DNA of 64,000 bases from Alphaproteobacteria bacterium (GTDB lineage Bacteria; Pseudomonadota; Alphaproteobacteria; Rhodobacterales; Rhodobacteraceae): positions 1-64,000 of the forward strand of contig JAUHZO010000005.1 in assembly GCA_030425925.1 (NCBI GenBank). The letters run 5' to 3'. The notes beneath the pieces were generated by a model, which worked only from the letters and a program-made list of their open reading frames with translations, ran no database searches and was not told where the DNA came from. Below are positions 25,410 to 33,171 of the stretch, in pieces; the first letter of the stretch is position 1, and every line of letters begins with the position of its first letter. The position numbers and the translations under genes were made by a program.

Positions 25410-26813
25410 ATGGCGAAGATCATTCCAGTAACGCTTCCCAAATGGGGCCTCGAAATGTCCGAGGGCACCGTGACCGCGTGGCGGCTCTCCGTCGGGGACG
25501 AGGCCGTGGCGGGTGCCGAGCTTGTGGATGTCGAAACCGACAAGATCGTCAACAGCATGGAGGTCGAGACACCCGGAACCCTGCGGCGCATCGTGGTTCC
25601 GGAGGGCGATGTGGCACCTGTCGGTGCCTTGATCGCCGTGCTGGCCGATCCTTCGGTGTCCGAGAGCGACATCGACGCCTTTATCGCAGGCTACCAACCC
25701 GTGGACGCCAGTTTCGAACCTTCGGATGCGGTGGCGTCGGAGAAAGCGGATCAACCGTCCGGGGGCGCAGACCCTGTCCCGACCGCAAAGGCAACACCTT
25801 TGGCCATGCGGGTGGCCGAGCAAACCGGCGTCGATGTTTCGGCTGTGAAGGGGACAGGCGCAAAGGGCAAGGTCACCAAGGACGACGTGGAACGGGCCGC
25901 CCGGGCAACCAAGTCGGCGGATGAAATCCGGGCCGAAAATGGCACCGTTTTTGCCAGCCCGATCGCACGCAAGTTCGCAAATGACGTCGGCCTGTCCCTG
26001 ATGGGCCTGTCCGGCAGCGGACGAAAGGGGCGTGTGTCCTTGAACGATGCCGAACGGGCGGCAGAGGCGGCCGGGCTCTGGACCGCGCCGCAAGCGCCAA
26101 AACGTCAGACGTCCCTGCCCGCGCGGAAGGAACCGACAGCCAAGCCTTTCACAGGCATGCGAAAGTCGATCGCCAGGGCCATGGCCGTGTCCAAGCAATC
26201 CGTTCCCCATTTTTACACGACCGTGGATATCCGGATCGACGCGCTGATGGAGCAGCGCCGCATGATGAACGCGCAAGGCGGCGGTGCGAAGGTTTCGGTC
26301 AACGATTTCCTGATCCGCGCCGTGGCGCTGTCGCTGCACGAACATCCCGGGGTGAATGTGCACGTTTCCGACGATGCGGTCACCTGGTTCGAGACGGCGG
26401 ATATCTCTGTCGCGGTCGCAATCGAGGACGGTCTTCTGACCCCGGTGTTGCGGGATGCTGGGCGCATGTCGCTCCACGACATCGCCGCGGCCTCGGGCGA
26501 TCTTGCCGCCCGGGCCCGGTCGCGAGAGCTTCGGGCCCCCGACCTCGAGGGCGGAACCTTTACCATTTCCAACCTGGGCATGCACGGGGTGCGCAGCTTT
26601 GATGCGATCATCAACGCGCCGCAAGGGGCGATCCTGTCCGTCGGCGGTCCGCGGCGGTCGGCGGTGGAAAACCCGGGTGGCGGCATCGCATTTGCAACCG
26701 AGATTTCCGCGACGCTTTCGGCGGATCATCGTGCCATTGACGGTGTGCTTGCCGCGAGGTTCCTGGCGACGGTCAAGAACCATGTCGAAAACCCGCGCGG
26801 CTTGATCGACTGA
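25410..26813 (+). CDS. Dihydrolipoamide acyltransferase (E2) with two subunit-binding domains
   Basis: This 467-residue core enzyme has an N-terminal lipoyl domain with Lys45 (VETDKIVNSME), then a Pro/Ala linker, then apparently two peripheral subunit-binding domains in tandem: about 128-164 (PLAMRVAEQTGVDV, GTGAKGKVTKDDVE) and about 181-217 (SPIARKFANDVGLS, GSGRKGRVSLNDAE). Most bacterial E2 proteins have one. The catalytic acyltransferase domain starts near GMRKSIARAMAVSK (249 on) and ends with the active-site DHRAIDG (His440). It moves the acyl group from E1 to CoA. No lipoamide dehydrogenase gene is in the window, so E3 must be shared. Confidence 0.92.
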   Translation: MAKIIPVTLPKWGLEMSEGTVTAWRLSVGDEAVAGAELVDVETDKIVNSMEVETPGTLRRIVVPEGDVAPVGALIAVLADPSVSESDIDAFIAGYQPVDASFEPSDAVASEKADQPSGGADPVPTAKATPLAMRVAEQTGVDVSAVKGTGAKGKVTKDDVERAARATKSADEIRAENGTVFASPIARKFANDVGLSLMGLSGSGRKGRVSLNDAERAAEAAGLWTAPQAPKRQTSLPARKEPTAKPFTGMRKSIARAMAVSKQSVPHFYTTVDIRIDALMEQRRMMNAQGGGAKVSVNDFLIRAVALSLHEHPGVNVHVSDDAVTWFETADISVAVAIEDGLLTPVLRDAGRMSLHDIAAASGDLAARARSRELRAPDLEGGTFTISNLGMHGVRSFDAIINAPQGAILSVGGPRRSAVENPGGGIAFATEISATLSADHRAIDGVLAARFLATVKNHVENPRGLID

Positions 26814-26862
26814 CGGTTCCACCGACAAAGCCGGTTCCCGACCGCTCAGGCCAGGCGGGCTG

Positions 26863-27549
26863 CTAGTCCGCAGAGTTGACTTGCTTGGCCTTGTGATCAC
26901 CGATGGCGATGTATTCGGCGAGGACATCGCCTTGCACATTCGTGTGCTTGCGAAACAGGTCGGCGGCCAGTTCATAGTCTCCGGCCACAATCGCTTCCAT
27001 GATCGCCTCATGATCGCGCAGGTTGTTTTCGCTCTGGCCGGGGTAGTTCAGCTGAAACCGGCGATAGGGCACCAGCTTGATGCCAAGCCTGTTCGTGGTG
27101 TCGATCAGCTCCTGGTTATAGGTGCCGTCGATGACCATCAGGTGGAATTTCCGGCTTAGCGCGTAGTACTTGTCGTGATCGCCGGCTGCAAAGGCCTCGG
27201 CCGATTCCTCGTGTAGTGCTCGCAGCGCCTGTCGTTCCTTCTGGCTCATCCGTCGTGCCGCGAACTTGGCGCAGATACCTTCCAGTTCCGACATGACCTC
27301 GAAAAGCCGGATCATGTCGGGCAGGTCGATCTGTGCGACGATCGCGCCATGCCGCGGCTTCTTTTCCACAAGGCCGGATTGTATCAGCTGCAGCATGGCC
27401 TCTCGCACAGGCGTGCGGGAGACCGAGAAACGTCTGGCCAGGGCCTCTTCGTCAAGCGCGGCGCCCGGCGGCAAGACGCCCGAGAAAATCTCCCCTTCCA
27501 GGGAGAAGCGCACGGATTCGGCGTGTGTTTTGCCTGCAGCTCTGACCAT
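26863..27549 (-). CDS. GntR family transcriptional regulator (FCD domain)
   Basis: A 228-residue regulator: winged helix in about residues 10-75 (LDEEALARRFSVSRTPVREAMLQLIQSGLVEKK, then HGAIVAQ) and an FCD ligand domain with RKFHLMVIDGTYNQEL and LRDHEAIMEAIVAGDYE, which place His residues for a metal-linked carboxylate effector. It lies alone between the E2 gene (convergent) and the second ThuA/SDR group. A TTGTATA half-site sits 40 bases upstream of its start, consistent with autoregulation. Being in the middle of the island it is a good candidate for the protein that reads the TTGTATA sites; the other candidate is the regulator at 5546. Confidence 0.92.
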   Translation of the reverse strand: MVRAAGKTHAESVRFSLEGEIFSGVLPPGAALDEEALARRFSVSRTPVREAMLQLIQSGLVEKKPRHGAIVAQIDLPDMIRLFEVMSELEGICAKFAARRMSQKERQALRALHEESAEAFAAGDHDKYYALSRKFHLMVIDGTYNQELIDTTNRLGIKLVPYRRFQLNYPGQSENNLRDHEAIMEAIVAGDYELAADLFRKHTNVQGDVLAEYIAIGDHKAKQVNSAD

Positions 27550-27588
27550 GCCGTCAATCTTTCAGTTCAAAGGGTCCTTGGGGCCGGG

Positions 27589-27616
27589 TTGTATACTGAT
27601 GATAGCAGTCTGGATA
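27589..27616. promoter_or_regulatory. Operator half-site TTGTATA with a weaker copy 21 bp on
   Basis: TTGTATA at 27589-27595, in the sequence TTGTATACTGATGATAG, lies just upstream of the GntR gene. CTGGATA (5 of 7) follows at 27610, again 21 bp away. This would allow the regulator to control its own promoter. Confidence 0.5.
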
Positions 27617-27879
27617 CATCGATTTCTAGCCCGAATTCATGCAGTACCGTCAATATGTTGGGTGAGCATATCTTTTTCTGCAGGCCCCGTGCGCGGGTTC
27701 AGACTGCATGCGCCGTCAGAATGCCCCGGTTTGTACAATTAACGCAGGCGTAATACATGCGCGCTGACCGGGGCCGATGGCGATCAGCCGGGGGCACAGG
27801 TGGTCAAGACGACCCAATCGCTTTTGTCCAAACTTGTGCGCTGATCGCACGGCCACGGCAAATTCCGACCGGGACCGGT
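27617..27879. other. Spacer with one TTGTACAA palindrome, otherwise no gene seen
   Basis: Together with the operator region this is a 330-base gap between two minus-strand genes. It holds the 8-bp palindrome TTGTACAA at 27731-27738, related to the island's operator, and no convincing reading frame. It may include the terminator of the upstream ThuA/SDR operon, but I see no clear hairpin. Confidence 0.35.
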
Positions 27880-28707
27880 TCAGGTTGCACGCCGCGCCCA
27901 TCTCGCGGCCTCTTCGCTTGTTACCCAATCCACCGCGTTCCGCAACAGCGTGCGAAAGCCTTCATTGGCGAACGTCGCCCCGTCATTGCCCATCTGGATC
28001 GTGACCGTCGGGGAATTGCCGCTCCGCTTTGCCCAGGCGATCAGAGCCGTGCCGGGGCCATGGTCCCAGTTGTCCCGCGTCCACATCCGCGCCTCCAGGG
28101 CGTTCCGGGCCGAATAGAACTGGTCCTTCGCAAAGGCGTGATCGGCCGCAAGCAGCGGGACCAGATCCTCCCCGTCTTCCAGGATCTCGAACAGGTAGAG
28201 CTCATCCGTGACGTCGAAACCGTCGCCCAGCCCCAATGTCACAGGGTGGTCGCCCAGCACCTTGGCCCGATAGGTCACCGGAAACAGGTAGCCGCTGTCG
28301 GGATAGTGCCGGCCCTTGTAGGACCCGGGCTGATAGAAGAACCGTGCCCCGATGGTTTCGGCGTAGCGGTCCCAGGTGGGCCAGCCGGCCATGGCGTGGT
28401 GCAGAAAGATCATCGGCTTGCCCGCATTGAGAAGCGCCTCGAAACCGGCTTTCATCGCCTCGGGCGGGTCGATCAGGTCGGGCGGGTCCGGCGTTCTGAA
28501 CTGCAGCCCGGGAACATCGTAGAAGACGATGGCACCAAAGTCCGCGCAGCCCGCAGGTGAAAGCAGGGCCACGGTGGCCGGCTGTTCGACATGCGTCCAC
28601 GTCATCCCGCGCAGACTGTCGAACAGCTTCCGAAAGGCCTTGGTGTCGAACGGGTGCCCCTTGGTCGAGACAAGGACGTTCAACGGGGCGTCATAGCGGA
28701 TGACCAC
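27880..28707 (-). CDS. ThuA-like domain protein (second of two)
   Basis: This 275-residue protein shows the ThuA fold: LNVLVSTKGHPFDTKAFRKLFDSL at the N-terminus, DFGAIVFYDVPGL, PMIFLHHAMAGWPTWDRYAETIGARF where relatives have ALHG, then TDELYLFEIL, and PGTALIAWAKRSGNS with IQMGNDGATF at the end. A His-His pair (FLHHA) replaces the typical LHG, and the TDELY element is well conserved. It follows an SDR gene on the minus strand by 9 bases. It is only distantly similar to the first ThuA protein at 21021-21767, so they may act on different intermediates. Confidence 0.82.
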   Translation of the reverse strand: MVIRYDAPLNVLVSTKGHPFDTKAFRKLFDSLRGMTWTHVEQPATVALLSPAGCADFGAIVFYDVPGLQFRTPDPPDLIDPPEAMKAGFEALLNAGKPMIFLHHAMAGWPTWDRYAETIGARFFYQPGSYKGRHYPDSGYLFPVTYRAKVLGDHPVTLGLGDGFDVTDELYLFEILEDGEDLVPLLAADHAFAKDQFYSARNALEARMWTRDNWDHGPGTALIAWAKRSGNSPTVTIQMGNDGATFANEGFRTLLRNAVDWVTSEEAARWARRAT

Positions 28708-28716
28708 CTGGACACC

Positions 28717-29478
28717 TCAGAACTGAACGCGCTTGGTAAAGCCCCCGTCCACAACAAGGTTGACGCCCGTGACCCAGCTGGACGCGTCCGAGGCCAGAAA
28801 GGCGATGCAGCGCGCAACCTCGTCCGCTTCGCCCATGCGGCCGCTGGGCTGCTGCGCGAGGATCGAATTGAAGAACGGCTCGTCGCTCTGGCGGATCTGG
28901 TCCCAGCTGCCGCCTTCGATCAGGATGGGCCCCGGCGACACGACGTTGACGCGGATGCCACGCTTTGCATGGGCCTGCGACAGCTGCTTGGCGTAGGTGA
29001 TCAGGGACGCCTTGAGCGCGTTATAGGCCATCGGCGCGATGAAGGTTTCCACCGCCGCGGTGGTCGAGATGAAGATGACGCTGACATTGCCGTTTTCCTT
29101 GAACACCGGGAACAGCGCGTCAAATCCGCGAACGCAGCCCATGAGGTCGATTTCAAAGGCCTTGTACCACGACTTTTCGCCCTCCATGCCGCCGCCGGCA
29201 GAGACGCCGGGCACGAAGATGTCGCAGCCCCCCAGCTCTTCGGCGGCGTCGGTCAGCCATTTCTGATAGCCTTCGCCGTCCTTGACATTGGCCGTGCCGC
29301 CGATGATCTTCGTGCCGTAGGATTTCAGGGCCTCCGCCGTGGCGTCGACGTCATCCTGGCTGCGCGCGCAAAACGCGATATCGCAGCCTTCCGCCGCAAG
29401 GATTTCCACCAGCGATCGGCAGATGCCTTTCGTTGCGCCTGTCACGATGACCTTCTTGCCCTTCAGCCCCAAGTCCAT
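28717..29478 (-). CDS. SDR family oxidoreductase with altered cofactor loop
   Basis: A 253-residue SDR, paralogous to the one at 18517 (MDLGL start, VDGGFTKRVQF end). The YxxxK pair is intact in MAYNALKASLITY. In the dinucleotide-binding motif TGxxxGxG the sequence reads TGATKGIC (13-20), so the last glycine is Cys20. This is uncommon and might alter cofactor affinity. It is the first gene of a two-gene minus-strand operon with the ThuA protein and is divergent from an enoyl-CoA hydratase gene. Confidence 0.9.
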   Translation of the reverse strand: MDLGLKGKKVIVTGATKGICRSLVEILAAEGCDIAFCARSQDDVDATAEALKSYGTKIIGGTANVKDGEGYQKWLTDAAEELGGCDIFVPGVSAGGGMEGEKSWYKAFEIDLMGCVRGFDALFPVFKENGNVSVIFISTTAAVETFIAPMAYNALKASLITYAKQLSQAHAKRGIRVNVVSPGPILIEGGSWDQIRQSDEPFFNSILAQQPSGRMGEADEVARCIAFLASDASSWVTGVNLVVDGGFTKRVQF

Positions 29479-29519
29479 GGCTCTTCTCCCCGCCGCGAAT
29501 TATTGATCAGTGATGGTTT

Positions 29520-29644
29520 GTGTATACAGAAGCCCGCATTTACTGTCCACAAAGGAGCCACCACGAAATACGTTTCGCGGCTGTACCAGGAAAAAGCCGT
29601 AATTGCAGGGCTTTGATCTTGGGTCGGTGGCGGTGTATTGTATG
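29520..29644. promoter_or_regulatory. Operator-like sites GTGTATACAG and TTGTATG in a divergent promoter
   Basis: The gap between the SDR/ThuA operon and the enoyl-CoA hydratase gene holds TGTATACA (palindrome, 29521-29528) close to the SDR start and TTGTATG (29638-29644) about 90 bases before the hydratase start. Neither has a partner at 21 bp, unlike most sites in the island; each may serve one of the two promoters. Confidence 0.5.
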
Positions 29645-29735
29645 TAAACGACGCCGCTTGGACACACAGAGTGCGAGAAATCTCTCGTCGCAAGCTGCCT
29701 TGCACGCCACGCCTTGCGCGAAAGGATCAACGCCC

Positions 29736-30527
29736 ATGACGAACCGGGAACTTGTCGAAGCCAGGGTTGACGGCGCAGTTGCGGAGCTCCGGCTTTGCCG
29801 CCCCGAGGCCCTGAATGCGCTGAACCTTGCGCTGGCCAAGGCTTTCGCGGCGTCCGTTGCCGATGTCACGGCGCGCGACACGGTGCGCGCCATCGTCATT
29901 TCGGCAGAGGGCAAAGGGTTTGTCGCCGGTGGAGATGTGTCCGAGATGGCCGTCGATCCCGCGCAGGGACATGTCATTGTCGACCAGTTGCTGGAGGTGC
30001 TGAACCCCGCCGTTCTGGCGCTGCGGGCGTGCGACGCCCCTGTCATCGTCGCGGCCCGCGGCGTTGCGGCGGGCGCTGGACTGTCCCTCTTGTCGGGCGC
30101 AGATCTTTGCGTTCTGGACGAGGCCGCGAAACTTGTGATGGCCTATGACAAGGTTGCCGGCGTGCCGGATTGTGGCGGGTCGTGGTTCCTTTCCCAACGG
30201 ATCGGCCGCCAGCGCATGGCGCAAATGATGCTTCTGGGCAAGGCGCTCTCGGCCGCCGAAGCGCTTGAGATCGGGCTGGTGACCGAGATTTGCCCGGCCG
30301 ACGAGGTGGACACCCGCGCGCGCGCTTTGGCGCAGCGCATCGCGGACGGGCCGACCAAAAGCTTCGGGCATTTCAAGCGGCTGTTGGACAAGGCGTCGGA
30401 GGCGGGGCTTGCCGCGCAGCTTGACGCCGAGAGGCAGGCTTTCGTCGCGGCGGCCCAGACCGAGGATTTCCGACAGGCCGTGACGGCGTTTGCGAACCGG
30501 GAAAATCCAAGTTTCAGAGGGAGATAG
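29736..30527 (+). CDS. Enoyl-CoA hydratase/isomerase family protein (crotonase)
   Basis: A 263-residue crotonase-fold protein: RPEALNALNLALAKAF, the oxyanion-hole segment GKGFVAGGDVSEMA, and the second oxyanion segment ARGVAAGAGLSLLSGADL. The acid/base Glu of classical hydratases (in the segment after GAD...PE) is not obvious: the region reads KVAGVPDCGGSWFLSQRIG, with Asp154 in a PDCGGS context as in many isomerase or dehalogenase-like members. It may therefore be an isomerase, retro-Claisen or hydratase enzyme. The start at 29736 has AAAGGA upstream. It stands alone, convergent with the ANL-like gene. Confidence 0.9.
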   Translation: MTNRELVEARVDGAVAELRLCRPEALNALNLALAKAFAASVADVTARDTVRAIVISAEGKGFVAGGDVSEMAVDPAQGHVIVDQLLEVLNPAVLALRACDAPVIVAARGVAAGAGLSLLSGADLCVLDEAAKLVMAYDKVAGVPDCGGSWFLSQRIGRQRMAQMMLLGKALSAAEALEIGLVTEICPADEVDTRARALAQRIADGPTKSFGHFKRLLDKASEAGLAAQLDAERQAFVAAAQTEDFRQAVTAFANRENPSFRGR

Positions 30528-30545
30528 CGGGGCGCGAAGGCGACG

Positions 30546-31490
30546 CTACGTCTCGTCCTCGGGCGCGGCGCCCGGCACCAGCCGGCCTTCGCTGTCGAGA
30601 TAGCCCATGATCCCGGTTGGCAGAAAATCCGCTTCGGCCAACGCCGACCGGCCATTGGTGTATCCGACTATCGTGCCGCCGCGTCTGAGCCAGACCTCTC
30701 CGGTCTCGTATAGAAGCCTGTCCAGCCCCGTTTCGGGATCGACGATCATGACCTCGGTATCGCCTAGCGGCCGACCTAGCGTGGCGGTCACGGTTTCCGG
30801 CGGATCCCGCGGGTCTGAACAGACGGGCAGGCCGCCACCCTGCGCAAGCGACAGGCCGTTGACCCATGTGATCGCCGGGTGCCTGCGCTGCATCTCCGAG
30901 AGGGTCTCGGGTTCCGTGCGCAGATGCACCAACCGGGCCGTTTCCGGGATTTCGGGCGCCGGGTTGGCAAGGCTCCAGACAATGGTCGCGTCCTCGGGCG
31001 ACAGGACGACCGGCGCGCCCGCGCAGAACGCGGCGGTCAAGGCCAGCCAGCTGCCCGGATCGTCCAGCGCGCCGTCCACATGGATCCGGTCCGTCGCGCT
31101 GAACCGGTAGCGCCTTGCCAACGCCCTCGCGATCTTCACCAGCCGGTGCTGGGGCAGGCGCATCGCCTCGGGGCCCGTGTCGCCATCGTGCACGGGAAAC
31201 AGGAACTCGCCGGATTTCCGATGCTTGTGGGCCGATCCTTTGGCGAAATGGACGGACCCGTTTGTCAGATTGCCAAGTGTCGCGGGTATGGCGTGCAGCG
31301 GATCGGAGGGATCGACGTAGGCCAGATCGTCGGCGGTCCTGAGCCGCAGGCAGGCGTCCTTCAGGTCGGCATAGCAATGCGGCCCAAGCGCCATAGCATC
31401 CGGTGCCGCCTGCGCCCGGTCGTCGACCATGCGGAAAATCGAGACCACAGGAGCCGTCGGAATCTGCAGCGCCACGGTGTTCTCAGGCAT
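30546..31490 (-). CDS. Truncated, degenerate ANL (acyl-CoA synthetase-like) protein
   Basis: This 314-residue protein matches parts of the AMP-binding enzyme fold: near the C-terminus LGRPLGDTEVMIVDPETG, YETGEVWLRRGGTIVGYTNG and PTGIMGYLDSEGRL align with the usual GEIW...GYxN...TGDLGY...DGR region. The P-loop (SGTTGxPK) is missing, the ribose-binding Asp of TGD is Ile, and the whole C-terminal domain with the catalytic Lys is absent. The N-terminal part (DDRAQAAPDAMALGPHCYADLKDAC) is shortened. The frame is open and its start lies at a divergent operator, so it looks expressed, not random decay. It may be a regulatory or carrier pseudo-ligase; a decaying gene is the alternative. Confidence 0.65.
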   Translation of the reverse strand: MPENTVALQIPTAPVVSIFRMVDDRAQAAPDAMALGPHCYADLKDACLRLRTADDLAYVDPSDPLHAIPATLGNLTNGSVHFAKGSAHKHRKSGEFLFPVHDGDTGPEAMRLPQHRLVKIARALARRYRFSATDRIHVDGALDDPGSWLALTAAFCAGAPVVLSPEDATIVWSLANPAPEIPETARLVHLRTEPETLSEMQRRHPAITWVNGLSLAQGGGLPVCSDPRDPPETVTATLGRPLGDTEVMIVDPETGLDRLLYETGEVWLRRGGTIVGYTNGRSALAEADFLPTGIMGYLDSEGRLVPGAAPEDET

Positions 31491-31551
31491 CGTTCTCAGG
31501 CATCGAATTCTTTTCCGGAGGCGAAAATTGTGTTTGGATGAGTGTCTAAAT

Positions 31552-31558
31552 TATACAA
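31552..31558. promoter_or_regulatory. Operator half-site TATACAA
   Basis: A single exact half-site lies in the 80-base gap between the divergent ANL-like and SDR genes. It partly overlaps the AAAGGAG ribosome site of the SDR gene (31557-31563), so a protein bound here would block the SDR start region. Confidence 0.45.
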
Positions 31559-31570
31559 AGGAGCATGGCA

Positions 31571-32311
31571 ATGCCGCTGGCATTCGTAACCGGAGGGGCA
31601 CGCGGTCTTGGCGCAGAGATCGTGCGCAAGGCAAATGAGACAGGCTGGGACGTCGCGATCTTCGACCTTTCCCGGGACAAGGCGGCAGAGGTTCTGAAGG
31701 ATGTGCCGAATGCGCGCTTCTTCGAGGGGGATGTCACCGACGAGGCACGCGTCGTCGCCGTGCTGGACGAACTGGGCGCGGTTCCCGATCTGCTGGTCAA
31801 CAATGCGGGCATCGTCACCTTCAAGCCGCTGATCGAAACATCGACCGAAGAGTTCACAAGAACGATCTCGATCAACCTGATCGCGGCCTGCACCGTGGCC
31901 CGCCTGTGCGCCGAGCGGATGATCCCGCGCGGGTCCGGCAACATCGTGAACATCACCTCCTCGGGCGGCATCGCCACGTCGCCGGGAACGCATGCCTACG
32001 CGGCGGCCAAGCGCGGCCTTGGTGCCATGACCGAAATGATGGCGCAGGAATGGGGGCCGCTGGGGCTGCGGATCAATTCCGTGGCACCGGGCATGATCGC
32101 CGGCGGGATGTCGACGGACATCTACAAGGAACCCGGCATTGCCGAGCGCAGGTCGCTAGGCGTGCCGTCGCGCCGCCTGGGGACAGAACGCGACATCGCC
32201 GAAGCCGTGATGTGGCTGGCCTCGGATGCGGCGTCTTATGTCAACGGGCACGAACTGGTGGTGGATGGCGGCCTGACCAAAGGCACCATGTCGATGATCA
32301 AACGTCAGTAG
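31571..32311 (+). CDS. SDR family oxidoreductase
   Basis: A 246-residue classical SDR: FVTGGARGLGAEIV cofactor loop, LVNNAGIVTFKPL, ITSSGGIAT with the catalytic Ser, and YAAAKRGLG for YxxxK. It ends DGGLTKGTMSMIKRQ. Two ATGs compete: 31565 is only one base from the AAAGGAG ribosome site, whereas 31571 is 7 bases away, so I choose 31571. Probably a 3-hydroxyacyl-CoA or diol dehydrogenase. Its end overlaps the convergent SDR gene by 7 bases. Confidence 0.9.
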   Translation: MPLAFVTGGARGLGAEIVRKANETGWDVAIFDLSRDKAAEVLKDVPNARFFEGDVTDEARVVAVLDELGAVPDLLVNNAGIVTFKPLIETSTEEFTRTISINLIAACTVARLCAERMIPRGSGNIVNITSSGGIATSPGTHAYAAAKRGLGAMTEMMAQEWGPLGLRINSVAPGMIAGGMSTDIYKEPGIAERRSLGVPSRRLGTERDIAEAVMWLASDAASYVNGHELVVDGGLTKGTMSMIKRQ

Positions 32312-33171
32312 ACCTGGAAATGCGGTGGGACGCCGGCGGGCCAGACGGTGCCCCACATCCGCATGCCGCCATCGATGGTCAGAACCTCGCCGGTGATGAA
32401 CCCGCCTGAGGGGGCGGAGAGATAGACCACACCTTCTGCCACGTCCCATGCATCGCCCATGCGGCGCATGGGATTGACGTTGTTGAACCGTTTCGTGGCC
32501 TCTGGCGGATACTGCGACAGCCCCTCGGTCGCGATGGCCCCGGGGGCCACGCAGTTGACGCGAATGCCAAGCGGGGCCCATTCCGTGGCGACGGTGCGTG
32601 ACAGGTAGATCACACCGGCGCGCGCGGCGCAGGTATGGGCCGCCTGCGGCATGCCGCGTTCCACATGGGCGACATTGGAGACGATGTGCCCGCCTTCGCC
32701 GCGGTCGCGCCACCGTTGCGCCGCGCCCTGCATCATCCACCATGTGCCGTTCAGATTGAGATCGATCACCGCGTTCCAGCCTTTCCTGGAAAAATCGATT
32801 GCGTCTTGCGGAAACTGGCCCCCGGCATTGTTGACCAGCGTGTCCAGCCCGCCGAATTCCTCGAAGGTATCGTCCAGAAGGTTGTCGACCTGTTCCGGAT
32901 CCCGGATCGACATGACGCGGTAGGAAATATCGGCGTCAAGCAGTTCCTTCGCCTCGGCCTGGGTCTGGACAAGCTTTGCCTCGGTCCGACCGCAGGTCAT
33001 CACCTTTGCACCCAGCCGCGCCAGCAGGAACACCATCGCCTTGCCCATGCCTTGCGAGCCGCCGGTCACCAGCACGCGATAACCCGCCAGAAGACCGGGG
33101 GCAAAGACGGTTGTCCGGGTGGCCATGTCCTCAGGCGTCATGCCCCAACGCGGTGCGGTGTCGGACGTCAT
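32305..33171 (-). CDS. SDR of enoyl-CoA reductase (PECR-like) type without YxxxK
   Basis: This 288-residue SDR has a normal TGGSQGMGK cofactor loop and LVNNAGGQFPQDA, the latter seen in peroxisomal trans-2-enoyl-CoA and 2,4-dienoyl-CoA reductases. Where alcohol dehydrogenases have YxxxK it reads AAHTCAARAGVIYLSR (177-192), matching the HSGAARAGV pattern of PECR-like enzymes. It should therefore reduce a C=C bond of an acyl-CoA, not oxidise an alcohol. It overlaps the downstream enoyl-CoA hydratase gene by 4 bases. The N-terminal 30 residues are longer than usual, and the start could be at a later Met. Confidence 0.88.
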   Translation of the reverse strand: MTSDTAPRWGMTPEDMATRTTVFAPGLLAGYRVLVTGGSQGMGKAMVFLLARLGAKVMTCGRTEAKLVQTQAEAKELLDADISYRVMSIRDPEQVDNLLDDTFEEFGGLDTLVNNAGGQFPQDAIDFSRKGWNAVIDLNLNGTWWMMQGAAQRWRDRGEGGHIVSNVAHVERGMPQAAHTCAARAGVIYLSRTVATEWAPLGIRVNCVAPGAIATEGLSQYPPEATKRFNNVNPMRRMGDAWDVAEGVVYLSAPSGGFITGEVLTIDGGMRMWGTVWPAGVPPHFQVY

